From Clostridium ihumii AP5 (lineage in GTDB: Bacteria > Bacillota > Clostridia > Clostridiales > Clostridiaceae): a DNA stretch of 64,000 bases. The stretch is taken from the NCBI RefSeq assembly GCF_000612845.1, contig NZ_CCAT010000062.1, forward strand, positions 62,001 through 126,000, given 5' to 3'. The notes under the pieces were generated by a model, which was given only the letters and a program-made list of their open reading frames with translations, searched no databases and had not been told where the DNA came from. Within the stretch, counting starts at the first letter, position 1; each line of letters starts with the position of its first letter. This document shows positions 47,346 to 55,694 of this stretch, one piece after another. A program made the position numbers and the translations under genes.

Positions 47346-48248
47346 ATGAAAATAAATAGATTAATAGAAATTATTATAATCCTTTTAAATAAGGATGTTG
47401 TTACAGCTAAGGAGCTGTCTTATAAATTCAATGTATCTATAAGAACTATATATAGAGATATAGAAGAGTTATCTTTATCGGGGGTCCCTATATTTACGAA
47501 TAAGGGTAATGGTGGGGGGATTTCATTATTAGAAGATTATACTTTTAACAAGGCAATAATATCGGAGAAAGATAAAGAAGGTTTAGTATTAGCACTTAAA
47601 ACACTACAAGCTACAAAATATCCTGAAATAGATAATACATTAAATAAGTTAGGGTCAACTTTTAAAAAGTTTAATATGGAAGATTGGATTGAAGTAGATT
47701 TTTCATATTGGGGTGATTTGAAGCTAGATAATAGATTTGATGATATAAAGATAGCTATATTAGAAAGAAACTTGATTAGTTTTAGATACGTAAATTCAAA
47801 TGGTATTAGTATAAATAGAACAGTTGAGCCACATAAACTTATATTTAAAAGTAAGGAATGGTATTTATGGGGATTTTGTAAAGTACGAAATGACTTTAGA
47901 ATATTTAAGATTAATAGAATTAAAAACTTAGAATTAAGTAATAAATCATTTGTAAGAAGAAATAATTCATTAAAAATTGATGATAGAAAAAATGTAAAAT
48001 TAGATGTAGTAAATTTAAAATTGAGGTTTAATGCAGATGTATTATATAAGATTTATGATTTTTACGAAGAAGAAAATATTAAAAAAAATGATGATGGAAC
48101 ATATGATGTAAGTGTAAGTTATCCTAAGGGACAGTGGGTTTATGATCATATATTGTCTTATGGTTCAAGTGTAAAAGTATTAGAACCTAATTATATTAAA
48201 GAAGAAATAGTTAATATTTTGAATAAAACATTGGAACTTTATAAATAA
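47346..48248 (+). CDS. YafY-type transcriptional regulator (HTH_11 and WYL domains)
   Basis: A 300-residue regulator. An N-terminal winged helix (about 1-60, KFNVSIRTIYRDIEELSLSG) is followed by a WYL domain (about 135-210, SFRYVNSNG and EWYLWGFCK) and a C-terminal extension. Proteins of this layout bind DNA and sense a ligand through WYL. AGGTGAT precedes the ATG. A 7-2-7 palindrome lies 12 bases after its stop and may be a target site. The upstream 287-base gap shows AACTTGAAACCTTATATATC near 47187, a likely decayed repeat end. Confidence 0.9.
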   Translation: MKINRLIEIIIILLNKDVVTAKELSYKFNVSIRTIYRDIEELSLSGVPIFTNKGNGGGISLLEDYTFNKAIISEKDKEGLVLALKTLQATKYPEIDNTLNKLGSTFKKFNMEDWIEVDFSYWGDLKLDNRFDDIKIAILERNLISFRYVNSNGISINRTVEPHKLIFKSKEWYLWGFCKVRNDFRIFKINRIKNLELSNKSFVRRNNSLKIDDRKNVKLDVVNLKLRFNADVLYKIYDFYEEENIKKNDDGTYDVSVSYPKGQWVYDHILSYGSSVKVLEPNYIKEEIVNILNKTLELYK

Positions 48249-48260
48249 AAATTTTTAATA

Positions 48261-48276
48261 TGACATACATATGTCA
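48261..48276 (+). promoter_or_regulatory. Operator-like palindrome TGACATA-CA-TATGTCA
   Basis: A perfect 7-bp inverted repeat with a two-base centre between the WYL regulator and the zinc-ribbon gene. The sequence form is like operators described for some YafY/WYL regulators, which would let the regulator act on the downstream small gene or on its own transcript. This is inferred from shape and position only. Confidence 0.5.
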
Positions 48277-48349
48277 AGTATGCTTTGATAAGATAATCAT
48301 GAAATAAAAAAATATTAGGATATGAACCTAATTTTAAGGAGTGTATAAT

Positions 48350-48583
48350 ATGGAATTTTGTCAAAGTTGTGGTATGCCATTAGTTAATGAAAGTGAAATT
48401 AGTGATAATAAGGAATACTGTATTTATTGTTATGAAAATGGACAGTTTAAAGCAGATATAACAGTAGAACAAATGATAGAAGCATGTGTTTCACATTTAA
48501 TGAATGCACACAAGGAGTTAAGTGAAGAAGAAGCTAGAGAAAATTTGAAAAAGTTTTTGCCAACATTAAAAAGATGGAAGTAG
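48350..48583 (+). CDS. Small zinc-ribbon protein
   Basis: A 77-residue protein opening FCQSCGMPL, with a second pair in EYCIYCYENG: four cysteines in two CxxC knuckles, the zf-ribbon_2 pattern. The rest is a helical tail with MIEACVSHLMN and KKFLPTLKRWK. Such proteins often sit beside YafY-type regulators, as here. TAAGGAG at 48334-48340 points to ATG 48350, not a GTG nine bases upstream. Its molecular role is unknown. Confidence 0.85.
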   Translation: MEFCQSCGMPLVNESEISDNKEYCIYCYENGQFKADITVEQMIEACVSHLMNAHKELSEEEARENLKKFLPTLKRWK

Positions 48584-48627
48584 GCTACAATTAAAACATA
48601 TAATTTGGTAATAAAATTATATTTACA

Positions 48628-48670
48628 ATACTAGTTAAATCAATTAAAGTATAGTTGATTTAACTAGTAT
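48628..48670 (+). repeat. Perfect 16-bp inverted repeat
   Basis: Bases 48628-48643 and 48655-48670 are exact reverse complements with an 11-base loop. It lies between the zinc-ribbon gene and the UvrC-like gene. The right arm is followed by AAAATTAATTTTATT and not a clean T run, so it may be a weak terminator, an mRNA stability hairpin or an operator. Confidence 0.7.
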
Positions 48671-48697
48671 AAAATTAATTTTATTAAGGGTGATTGT

Positions 48698-49729
48698 ATG
48701 CTTAAAGATAAAGCTAAAAATTTAAAAGAAATACCAGGAATTTATTTAATGAAAGATAGCTCAGATCTTGTTATTTATGTAGGGAAATCTAAAAATTTAA
48801 AAAGTAGGGTTTCAAGCTATTTTGGAAATAGAAATAATAGAAGTAGTAAAGTAGAAAAACTTATTAAGAATATAAAAGATTTTGAATATATATATACAGA
48901 TACTGAACTTGAGGCATTACTTTTAGAAAAGGACATGATTGATAGATATAAACCTACTTATAATAGGTTATTAAAAAATGTTGAAAGATATCCTTATGTA
49001 TGTGTTACTTTAAATGAGGATTATCCTAAAGTTATAACTACATATGAAAAAAGTGAAGATAAAAATATATACTTTGGACCATTTACAAATCATAATTTAA
49101 CTGTAGATGCAGTAAATAGTATAAATTACGTTTTAAAATTAAGGACGTGTAATATAATACCTAAATCAAGTTGTTTACATTACAATTTAAAGAATTGTTT
49201 GGGAATATGTATAAGAGAAGATTTAAAAACAATTTATAATGAAAAAATACGTATTTTAATAAATTATTTATCTTTAAAAGATGAGAAGTTGTTAAAGATA
49301 ATTGAGGATGAAATGAATGAATCAGCTCTAAACTTAGATTTTGAAAAAGCTATAATGTGTAGAGAAAATATAAAAAGTATAAGATATTTAAAAAGAGAAA
49401 TTGAAAATTTAAATAGATATAAAAATGTAAAATTATTAGTTGTGGAACCTTTAAAAAATGAGAACATTAAATTATTTTGTATATATAATTCAATTTTATA
49501 TAGTGAAGTTTTAAATTTAAATGATATAAATATAGATTTTTTAAGTAAAGTTATAATGTCAGTATTTAATAAAAAAAATGATTTTCAATATGAAATAGAT
49601 AAGATAGAAATTGATAATGTACTTATAATTAATAATTATTTAAAAAGTAATAAAGTTAAAATTTTAAAAATAGAAAATAAAAGTGAAAATGAAATAAATA
49701 AATTTTTAAGAAATATAAAAAGTGAATAG
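48698..49729 (+). CDS. GIY-YIG endonuclease, UvrC N-terminal/Cho-like
   Basis: A 343-residue protein that opens like UvrC: EIPGIYLMKDSSDLVIYVGK (GIY and YVG parts of GIY-YIG) with KSRVSSYF, then GPFT and a C-rich LRTCN segment as in UvrC, and a UVR (UvrB-binding) motif near residues 205-240 (LDFEKAIMCRENI). The protein ends soon after, so the RNase H-like 5' nuclease and HhH domains of full UvrC (about 600 residues) are missing. It should cut only on the 3' side of a lesion, as Cho does. The SplB-like gene follows after 11 bases, so repair is a shared theme. Confidence 0.85.
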   Translation: MLKDKAKNLKEIPGIYLMKDSSDLVIYVGKSKNLKSRVSSYFGNRNNRSSKVEKLIKNIKDFEYIYTDTELEALLLEKDMIDRYKPTYNRLLKNVERYPYVCVTLNEDYPKVITTYEKSEDKNIYFGPFTNHNLTVDAVNSINYVLKLRTCNIIPKSSCLHYNLKNCLGICIREDLKTIYNEKIRILINYLSLKDEKLLKIIEDEMNESALNLDFEKAIMCRENIKSIRYLKREIENLNRYKNVKLLVVEPLKNENIKLFCIYNSILYSEVLNLNDINIDFLSKVIMSVFNKKNDFQYEIDKIEIDNVLIINNYLKSNKVKILKIENKSENEINKFLRNIKSE

Positions 49730-49740
49730 GTGAGAAAGCT

Positions 49741-50622
49741 ATGAGAAGTATACCCACTAAGACCATGATTATAAAAAATAGTAATCCTAGGTCATGGTTT
49801 GGAACTGATTATACAATGAATATTTATAAAGGTTGCTGTCATGGGTGTATTTATTGTGATTCTAGAAGTAGCTGCTATGGTATAGAGAATTTTGATGAAG
49901 TTAGAATAAAGGAAAATTCATTAGATATTATAGAAAGAGAATTATTAAGAAAAAGAAATAAAGGGGTTATAGGAACAGGTTCAATGAGTGATCCATATAA
50001 TCCTTTTGAAAAAAAACTCAACTTAACTAGAGAAGCATTAAAAATTTTAGATAAAAATGAATTTGGAGTTTCTATAGCAACTAAGAGTAATTTAATCTTG
50101 AGAGATATTGATATATTAAAAAAAATAAATTCTCATTCAGAAGTTTGTACTAAAATTACAATAACTACATTCGATGATGAATTAGGAAAAATAATAGAAC
50201 CACATGTGCCTAAAACATCAGAAAGATTTAAAGTAATACAGGAATTATCTAAGAATGGTATATATACTGGTATACTTTTAATGCCAATATTACCTTTTAT
50301 AAATGATAGTGAAGAAAATATTATAAATATAATTGAAAGGGCAAAGGACTGTGGTGTAAAGTTTATATATCCTAATTTTGGAGTAACTTTAAGACAGAAT
50401 CAAAGAGAATATTTTTATAATAGATTAGATGAAAACTTTAAAGGATTAAGGAAAAAGTATATAGAAAGATTTGGAGAGAGATATTACTATCCATCTCCTA
50501 ATATAAAAAATATACAAAGAATTTTTAAAAATTATTGTGAAAAATATAATATAAAATACAATATGGAAGATATAATAAATGACTATAAACATTCTAAGAT
50601 AGAACAATTAAAATTATTTTAA
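49741..50622 (+). CDS. Radical SAM protein, SplB-like/Rv2578c group
   Basis: A 293-residue radical SAM protein. The cluster motif is CCHGCIYCDS with CxxxCxxC spacing, followed by GTGSMSDPYNPFEKK, a hallmark of the SPL-related group that is near spore photoproduct lyase. It lacks the usual N-terminal part of SplB, so the precise reaction is uncertain; many family members of this size are unassigned. AGGTGAG precedes the ATG, 11 bases from the GIY-YIG nuclease gene, suggesting one operon for DNA damage or nucleic acid modification. Confidence 0.85.
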   Translation: MRSIPTKTMIIKNSNPRSWFGTDYTMNIYKGCCHGCIYCDSRSSCYGIENFDEVRIKENSLDIIERELLRKRNKGVIGTGSMSDPYNPFEKKLNLTREALKILDKNEFGVSIATKSNLILRDIDILKKINSHSEVCTKITITTFDDELGKIIEPHVPKTSERFKVIQELSKNGIYTGILLMPILPFINDSEENIINIIERAKDCGVKFIYPNFGVTLRQNQREYFYNRLDENFKGLRKKYIERFGERYYYPSPNIKNIQRIFKNYCEKYNIKYNMEDIINDYKHSKIEQLKLF

Positions 50623-50710
50623 ATCATTTATTAAAGAATATAAAACTTAAATTTAAATGACATAATAAAAAAATATAGGTATAATAAAATATAGTAACTA
50701 AAATTATTTT

Positions 50711-50740
50711 AAGATATATCAAAATGGTATATCTTTTTTG
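50711..50740 (+). terminator. Terminator after the radical SAM gene
   Basis: AAGATATA (50711-50718) pairs with TATATCTT (50728-50735) and is followed by TTTT. It lies about 90 bases past the stop codon. The stem is short and AT-only, so strength is uncertain. Confidence 0.6.
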
Positions 50741-51339
50741 TAATGCTAATGGGTGTTTATTTATAGGAATATAAGTTGAAAAATGAAATTATTTGTAGAA
50801 CAACTTGATTAAACATTATATAAAAACATAGTTTTTATGTATTTCCATTTTAAATATTAGGAATGAAATAAGTAATATTAACCATAACTATTCACTTTTC
50901 ACTCTTAGTGCTTAATTGGTTTCAATCATGATATCAGAATAAACTGTAAGATTAGTAGTGTCATTTGATAAAGCTATTATTTTGAATTTAAGCTTGAAAC
51001 CCTATAATATAAGTATATTTAAATTTACATGGTATTAATGGTAAAAATAATTAGATGATTTTAATTAAATAAAATGGTACAATTATAAAAAATCATATAA
51101 AACACATATAAAAAAATTAATATATATTTTAAATAACATACCGAAAATAGAAGTGCATTAATAATTCTAGTAAAAAAAGTTCAACAACATAACAATCAAA
51201 AGTTTAAAAATTAAAAAGTAAAGTTTGGTGATAGTTTAAATACTGCATTAGTGGACAAACCTTAAAAAGTATATATGATGAATTAACATAAGGTATGCAC
51301 GCTAAATAAACTTTATAGTATTAAAAAAGTGAGGTACAA
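50741..51339. other. Long gap upstream of the hydrolase gene
   Basis: About 600 AT-rich bases without a credible frame. A family B repeat copy occupies 50912-51010. Right of it I found no motif; the promoter of the hydrolase gene must lie here. Confidence 0.5.
50912..51010 (+). repeat. Dispersed repeat family B, copy 3
   Basis: Starts TTAATTGGTTTCAATCATG and contains AGTGTCATTTGATAAA; ends with AGCTTGAAACCCTATAAT. It shares the left neighbour ACTATTCACTTT (near 50888) with copy 1 (near 25423). Confidence 0.65.
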
Positions 51340-53583
51340 ATGTTAGAAAAAATAAAACAATATTTAAAAAAATGTTCAAAAGAGAACTTAAAGATAGGAT
51401 TTAAAAAATATTTTAAAAGTCTTTGTTCTGGGCCATTTGTTGGAGCTAAATATATATTTCCTATATTTATTTCAATTTTAATAGGTATTGTTGGTGCAGA
51501 TGTTGGTACAGGATTACCAAGGATAGTAGATTTTTTAATATTTTCTATTATAGGTTTTTTAATTTTAACTGCTGTTACATTAGGAATGCAAATAGTAATT
51601 TTCTTTTTAAGAAAATTTAGCATAACTACATTATCTTTCATTATAAGTTTCTTTATTATTTCTATGTATTTTGTAACAGAAGTTTTTGTAGAAGCTTCAG
51701 ATTTAATTCAAGTTAGTATAGCACTTTCGTTTACTATTGTAGAGGTTGCATTCTTTACAACATTATGGGCAACTATAAAACGAAAGAAAAATAAAGTTGT
51801 ATCTATAATACTTACAATAACATTATGTGCTAATGCTATTATGGGAATGTGGGTATTTAGCGAAGGAAAAGATGAAGGCTTTATAGAAAAGTATTTAGCT
51901 TTAGATAAAGAAACTATAAATCAAGGTGATGGAGAAAAATCTATTGCTAGTTTAGCTTTAGAAGAAGGAAAGTTTAAAGTAAACAAACTAACTTATGGAG
52001 TAAATGAAGATGATGAATTAAAAACAAGATCTGTAGATCTTTCATCATATATTGGTGGATACAACGGTTTAAATGGCAAATTAAGAACATTATATTGGGG
52101 ATTTGATGAATATGATATGCCCATTGATGGAACGGTTTGGTATCCAGAAGGACAAGGCCCATTTCCATTAGTTATTATTGTCCATGGAAATCATACAATG
52201 GTTGAACCATCAGATGAAGGATATGAATATTTAGGAGAACATTTAGCAAGTAAAGGATACATAGTTGCATCAGCAAATGAAAACTTTTTAAATTTCTATA
52301 TTGACTCCGGATTGAGTGGTGAAAATGATGCCCGTGCAGTTATGTTACTTAATCATGTTGGACAATTTGAAGATTTTAACAATAATAAATCTACAGATCT
52401 TTATAAAAAGGTAGATTTAGATAATGTTTCACTTGTTGGTCATTCAAGAGGAGGAGAGGCTGTAGCATTAGCTGCTCAATTTAATAAATTAGATTATTAT
52501 CCAGATAATGCTTCAATAAAATTTGATTTTAACTACAATATAAAATCTATTTTTGCTGTAGCACCTACATATAATCAATATAAGCCAGCACAAACTCCAA
52601 ACAAATTAGAAGACATAAACTATTTTGTTATGCAAGGAGCTAATGACCAAGATGTAACCACGTTTCAAGGTATAGAGCAATATAATAATACTAGTTTTAC
52701 AGGAGATGGAGACTATTTTAAAGGTTATTTATATGTATATGGAGCTAACCATGGTCAGTTTAATAGTGAATGGGGTAGAGAAGATCTTAGTAAACCGAGA
52801 GGATGGTTTTTAAATAAGAAATCTCTTATAGATGAAAAAGAACAGAAAAAAATATTAAAAGCTTATTTAACAGCATTTTTAGAAACTACATTAAAAGGTA
52901 AGGATGAATATAGAGAAATATTAAAAAACTATAGAGAATCTATTGAAGATTTACCTAGAACAGTATATATGAATGGATATGAAGATAGTAGCTTTAAAAC
53001 TATTGCAAATTATAGTGAAGATGTAGATGTAACTACAACTACATTAAAAGGTGGAAAAGCTGTAGCTAAGAATGTAGATAAATGGAGAGAAAAAGTATTA
53101 GAGGATAGAGATTACGATTTAACAGATAACAGTGTTGTACAATTAAGATGGATAAGTAGTATTAATGGAAACTATGAAATTGATTTAAGAAATGTTACAA
53201 ATTTCTCTAATGATATAGATGAAAATTCCATGTTACAATTTTCAGTAGGTAGAATTGACGATGATTATGTATTAGACAATGAATTTAATGAAACGGATTT
53301 TTCAGTTGTTATACAAGATAAACAAGGAAATAAAGCTAAAGTTAAAGTAGGTGATTATTATACTTTATATCCTCCATTTAAAGTTAATCTTTATAAAGGA
53401 GATATTTTAAGAGGAGAAGCAAGTATAGAACATCACATGCAAACTGTAAGATTATCTATGAAAGAGTTTTTAAAAGATAATCCAAAGCTTAATACTAATA
53501 GTATAGGAAGTATTAAGTTTTTATTTGATCAAAGTCCTAAGGGAGATATAGTTCTTGATAATATAGGAATAGATAAAAAGTAA
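51340..53583 (+). CDS. Membrane-anchored alpha/beta hydrolase
   Basis: A 747-residue protein. The first 175 residues hold about five membrane helices. A large extracytoplasmic part follows with an alpha/beta hydrolase domain (about 255-530): VIIVHGNHT for the oxyanion region, nucleophile elbow GHSRGGE, and ANHGQFN, a likely catalytic histidine. The C-terminal 180 residues look like a beta-rich sandwich. The pattern resembles esterase- or lipase-like surface enzymes, but the substrate is unknown. The ATG follows GTGAGGT. The gene ends at a bidirectional terminator. Confidence 0.82.
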   Translation: MLEKIKQYLKKCSKENLKIGFKKYFKSLCSGPFVGAKYIFPIFISILIGIVGADVGTGLPRIVDFLIFSIIGFLILTAVTLGMQIVIFFLRKFSITTLSFIISFFIISMYFVTEVFVEASDLIQVSIALSFTIVEVAFFTTLWATIKRKKNKVVSIILTITLCANAIMGMWVFSEGKDEGFIEKYLALDKETINQGDGEKSIASLALEEGKFKVNKLTYGVNEDDELKTRSVDLSSYIGGYNGLNGKLRTLYWGFDEYDMPIDGTVWYPEGQGPFPLVIIVHGNHTMVEPSDEGYEYLGEHLASKGYIVASANENFLNFYIDSGLSGENDARAVMLLNHVGQFEDFNNNKSTDLYKKVDLDNVSLVGHSRGGEAVALAAQFNKLDYYPDNASIKFDFNYNIKSIFAVAPTYNQYKPAQTPNKLEDINYFVMQGANDQDVTTFQGIEQYNNTSFTGDGDYFKGYLYVYGANHGQFNSEWGREDLSKPRGWFLNKKSLIDEKEQKKILKAYLTAFLETTLKGKDEYREILKNYRESIEDLPRTVYMNGYEDSSFKTIANYSEDVDVTTTTLKGGKAVAKNVDKWREKVLEDRDYDLTDNSVVQLRWISSINGNYEIDLRNVTNFSNDIDENSMLQFSVGRIDDDYVLDNEFNETDFSVVIQDKQGNKAKVKVGDYYTLYPPFKVNLYKGDILRGEASIEHHMQTVRLSMKEFLKDNPKLNTNSIGSIKFLFDQSPKGDIVLDNIGIDKK

Positions 53584-53587
53584 AATT

Positions 53588-53628
53588 AAAAGAGCTTCAA
53601 GCTTAATAAACTTGAGGCTCTTTTTTTC
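53588..53628. terminator. Bidirectional terminator
   Basis: AGAGCTTCAAG (53591-53601) pairs with CTTGAGGCTCT (53611-53621), flanked by A- and T-rich runs on both sides, between converging genes. Confidence 0.88.
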
Positions 53629-54344
53629 TATAAAAGTTTTTTTAGAGATTTATATGTTCTTTGATATTGTTTATCACTTAATTGAATAGTATTTTCAAAA
53701 TCATGTATGTAATTTACAAAATCGTAACCACCATTTGTTTTAGCTGAAAAAATTTTAATAGAATTTGTTTTTATATTAACATTTGCAGTTATATTATTAA
53801 AAAGAATTACACCACTGCATTTAATTCTAACTTGACGATTTTTAAGTATTTTATTTACTTTATTACAATAAGATGTAACAGTATTACAGCTATTTGAAAT
53901 ATTATGACTAAAATCATCATTGGTATAGTATTTTTTTGAAATTTTAAGCTCAGAATCATCTTCATTTCCTCTAATAAAGCCACAATATTCATTAGAAGAT
54001 ACAATAAAAATCCCTTTTTTATGAAGTATTATAGAAAATATTTCTTCATTCTTTTTACGTGGTAAAAGTTTAGTGTCAAAAAATATAGTATAATCATCAT
54101 CAAGTTTTTTAAAAATCAATAATGTAGCATTTTCATTTTTTATAGATATATTAATTTTTTTTATGTATAAAATTGAAAAATAAATTAAAAATATAAAAAT
54201 TAAAGAAAAGCTATAAAAAGTTGAATTATAATTGAATCCAAAATAAAAAGATAAATAAATTCCTATAGATGAAATTGTACTAATAGTTATAGCTAAAAAT
54301 TTTTTATTTTTAAATCTATTATGTTTACGTAAAATAACTGACAT
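53628..54344 (-). CDS. Membrane protein with a NERD-like domain
   Basis: A 238-residue protein with two N-terminal membrane helices (about 15-37 and 42-62) and a soluble domain. The segment IILHKKGIFIVSSNEYCGFI fits the NERD (nuclease-related) strand-turn-strand pattern, but the acidic and lysine residues expected at the active site are replaced (SSNEY where DxK or ExK is usual), so it is probably not an active nuclease. Cysteines recur at regular places. Its role is unknown. GAAAGGAA precedes the ATG on the minus strand. Confidence 0.6.
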   Translation of the reverse strand: MSVILRKHNRFKNKKFLAITISTISSIGIYLSFYFGFNYNSTFYSFSLIFIFLIYFSILYIKKINISIKNENATLLIFKKLDDDYTIFFDTKLLPRKKNEEIFSIILHKKGIFIVSSNEYCGFIRGNEDDSELKISKKYYTNDDFSHNISNSCNTVTSYCNKVNKILKNRQVRIKCSGVILFNNITANVNIKTNSIKIFSAKTNGGYDFVNYIHDFENTIQLSDKQYQRTYKSLKKLL

Positions 54345-54487
54345 TAAATATTCCTTTCTTTAAATAAATTTTATAAATATACACATATTATTATAGATAA
54401 AATTAAAATAAATAACAAGTTTCGACAAAAAATAAATAAGTATAAATATTTAAAAAACATTTAAAATATAGACATTGTGTAGATTCA

Positions 54488-54516
54488 TTGACAACTTTTT
54501 TTAAATGTAATATCCT
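54488..54516 (+). promoter_or_regulatory. Promoter of the GPR1/FUN34/YaaH transporter
   Basis: TTGACA at 54488-54493, 17 bases, then TATCCT at 54511-54516. A second TATAAT at 54532-54537 has no matching -35. The transcript leader of about 125 bases contains a hairpin next to the start. Confidence 0.6.
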
Positions 54517-54600
54517 AAGTAGGCATTTGTTTATAATACTCGTTTTATGAAATAATTTTTTAGTTAATAAGATTTAATTTAATAAAATGAAAAATAAGAA

Positions 54601-54652
54601 AGGTGGTGACATTCGTAATCAATATATATTGATTACGGAATGTGAAATTATG
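54601..54652 (+). promoter_or_regulatory. Hairpin between ribosome site and start codon
   Basis: An AGGTGG ribosome site (54601-54606) is 43 bases from the ATG at 54650, but bases 54610-54614 and 54615-54623 pair with 54638-54642 and 54628-54636 to form a long hairpin with a four-base loop and one bulge. When folded, the hairpin brings the ribosome site to within about ten bases of the ATG. It may work as a translational switch or as a fixed bypass. Confidence 0.6.
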
Positions 54653-55264
54653 AGTAATAATAGTAATAAAGTTCAAATTGTAACTGCTGATCCATCGGCA
54701 ATAGGATTATTTGGTCTTGCAGTAATAACATTAGTAGCATCTTCTCAAAAGTTAGGATTAACTCACGATGTTTCATTTGTTTTACCATGGGCTATATTCT
54801 TAGGAGCTTCTGCTCAATTAGTTGCATGTGTAAATGATTTTAAACATAATAATACTTTTGGAGCTACGGCTTTTGGAGCATATGCTTTTTTCTGGTATTC
54901 AATGGGACTTACATGGTTAATTCAAAATGGAATTTTTGGAGAGGCACTTGCAGCAAAAGCAGATCCTAAACAATTAGGTTTTGCATTTTTAGCTTATTTA
55001 ATATTTACAATATACATGACAATAGGAGCTATGGAGACACATAAAGTATTATTCTTAATATTCTTCTTTATAGATTTCTTATTCTTAGGATTAACTTTAA
55101 ATTCATTTGGCATAGTTCCAGAGTTTGCACATGAAGTAGCTGCATATTCAGAATTTATAATAGCAATACTTTCATTCTATGGTAGTGCTGCAGCAGTTTT
55201 AAACACTCACTTTGGAAAAGTTACATTACCAGTAGGAAAACCATTTGGTATATTTAAGAAATAG
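54650..55264 (+). CDS. GPR1/FUN34/YaaH (SatP-like) acetate/succinate transporter
   Basis: A 204-residue protein with six helices. It has the ADPSAIGLFGLA motif at the N-terminus (the family's NPAPLGL region) and the repeated small-residue helices of the SatP fold. It should carry acetate or succinate with protons. ATG 54650 fits the leader hairpin; an in-frame ATG at 54587 would add 21 residues, lies before the AGGTGG site and has no ribosome site of its own. A terminator follows 30 bases after the stop. Confidence 0.87.
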   Translation: MSNNSNKVQIVTADPSAIGLFGLAVITLVASSQKLGLTHDVSFVLPWAIFLGASAQLVACVNDFKHNNTFGATAFGAYAFFWYSMGLTWLIQNGIFGEALAAKADPKQLGFAFLAYLIFTIYMTIGAMETHKVLFLIFFFIDFLFLGLTLNSFGIVPEFAHEVAAYSEFIIAILSFYGSAAAVLNTHFGKVTLPVGKPFGIFKK

Positions 55265-55293
55265 TGATAAATTTATAATTATATAAAACACCC

Positions 55294-55336
55294 AAGAAAG
55301 GTCTTATAATTAAATTATAAGACCTTTCTTTTTATA
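55294..55336 (+). terminator. Terminator of the GPR1/FUN34/YaaH gene
   Basis: AAGAAAGGTCTTATAAT (55294-55310) pairs with its exact complement at 55314-55330, followed by TTTTTAT. The remaining 360 bases to 55695 are AT-rich with no recognised feature. Confidence 0.92.
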
Positions 55337-55694
55337 GATTTTAGGATTGAAAATAAGTTCTAAAATAGTATCTAGGAAAAAATAAATATTGAGATTTACA
55401 TTTTTATAATAAGAAAAAATAATAATTTTAAATAAGTTCAATAATTAAAAAAGGTTAACTATTACCTTATAATATTATTATATCAGAAAATTCCCAATAA
55501 TATAGCCGGTTGAATAAAAGTTTAAAAAAAATTAATTAATATAAAAAATAAAGAGTACGAAGAAGGAATTTAGACAAATTGTATAGAAAAAATATATAAA
55601 GTGAGAAATTTTAACATAAATATAAATCAAGATTTGAAATAAATGTACGAAAATATATAAAGATATTTGTATCATATTAAGGGGTTGATAATAG

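Noticed and set aside
48287-48301. Fur-like sequence TGATAAGATAATCAT before the zinc-ribbon gene
   Set aside because: It does not follow the 7-1-7 symmetry of the other two Fur boxes and matches poorly on the right half.
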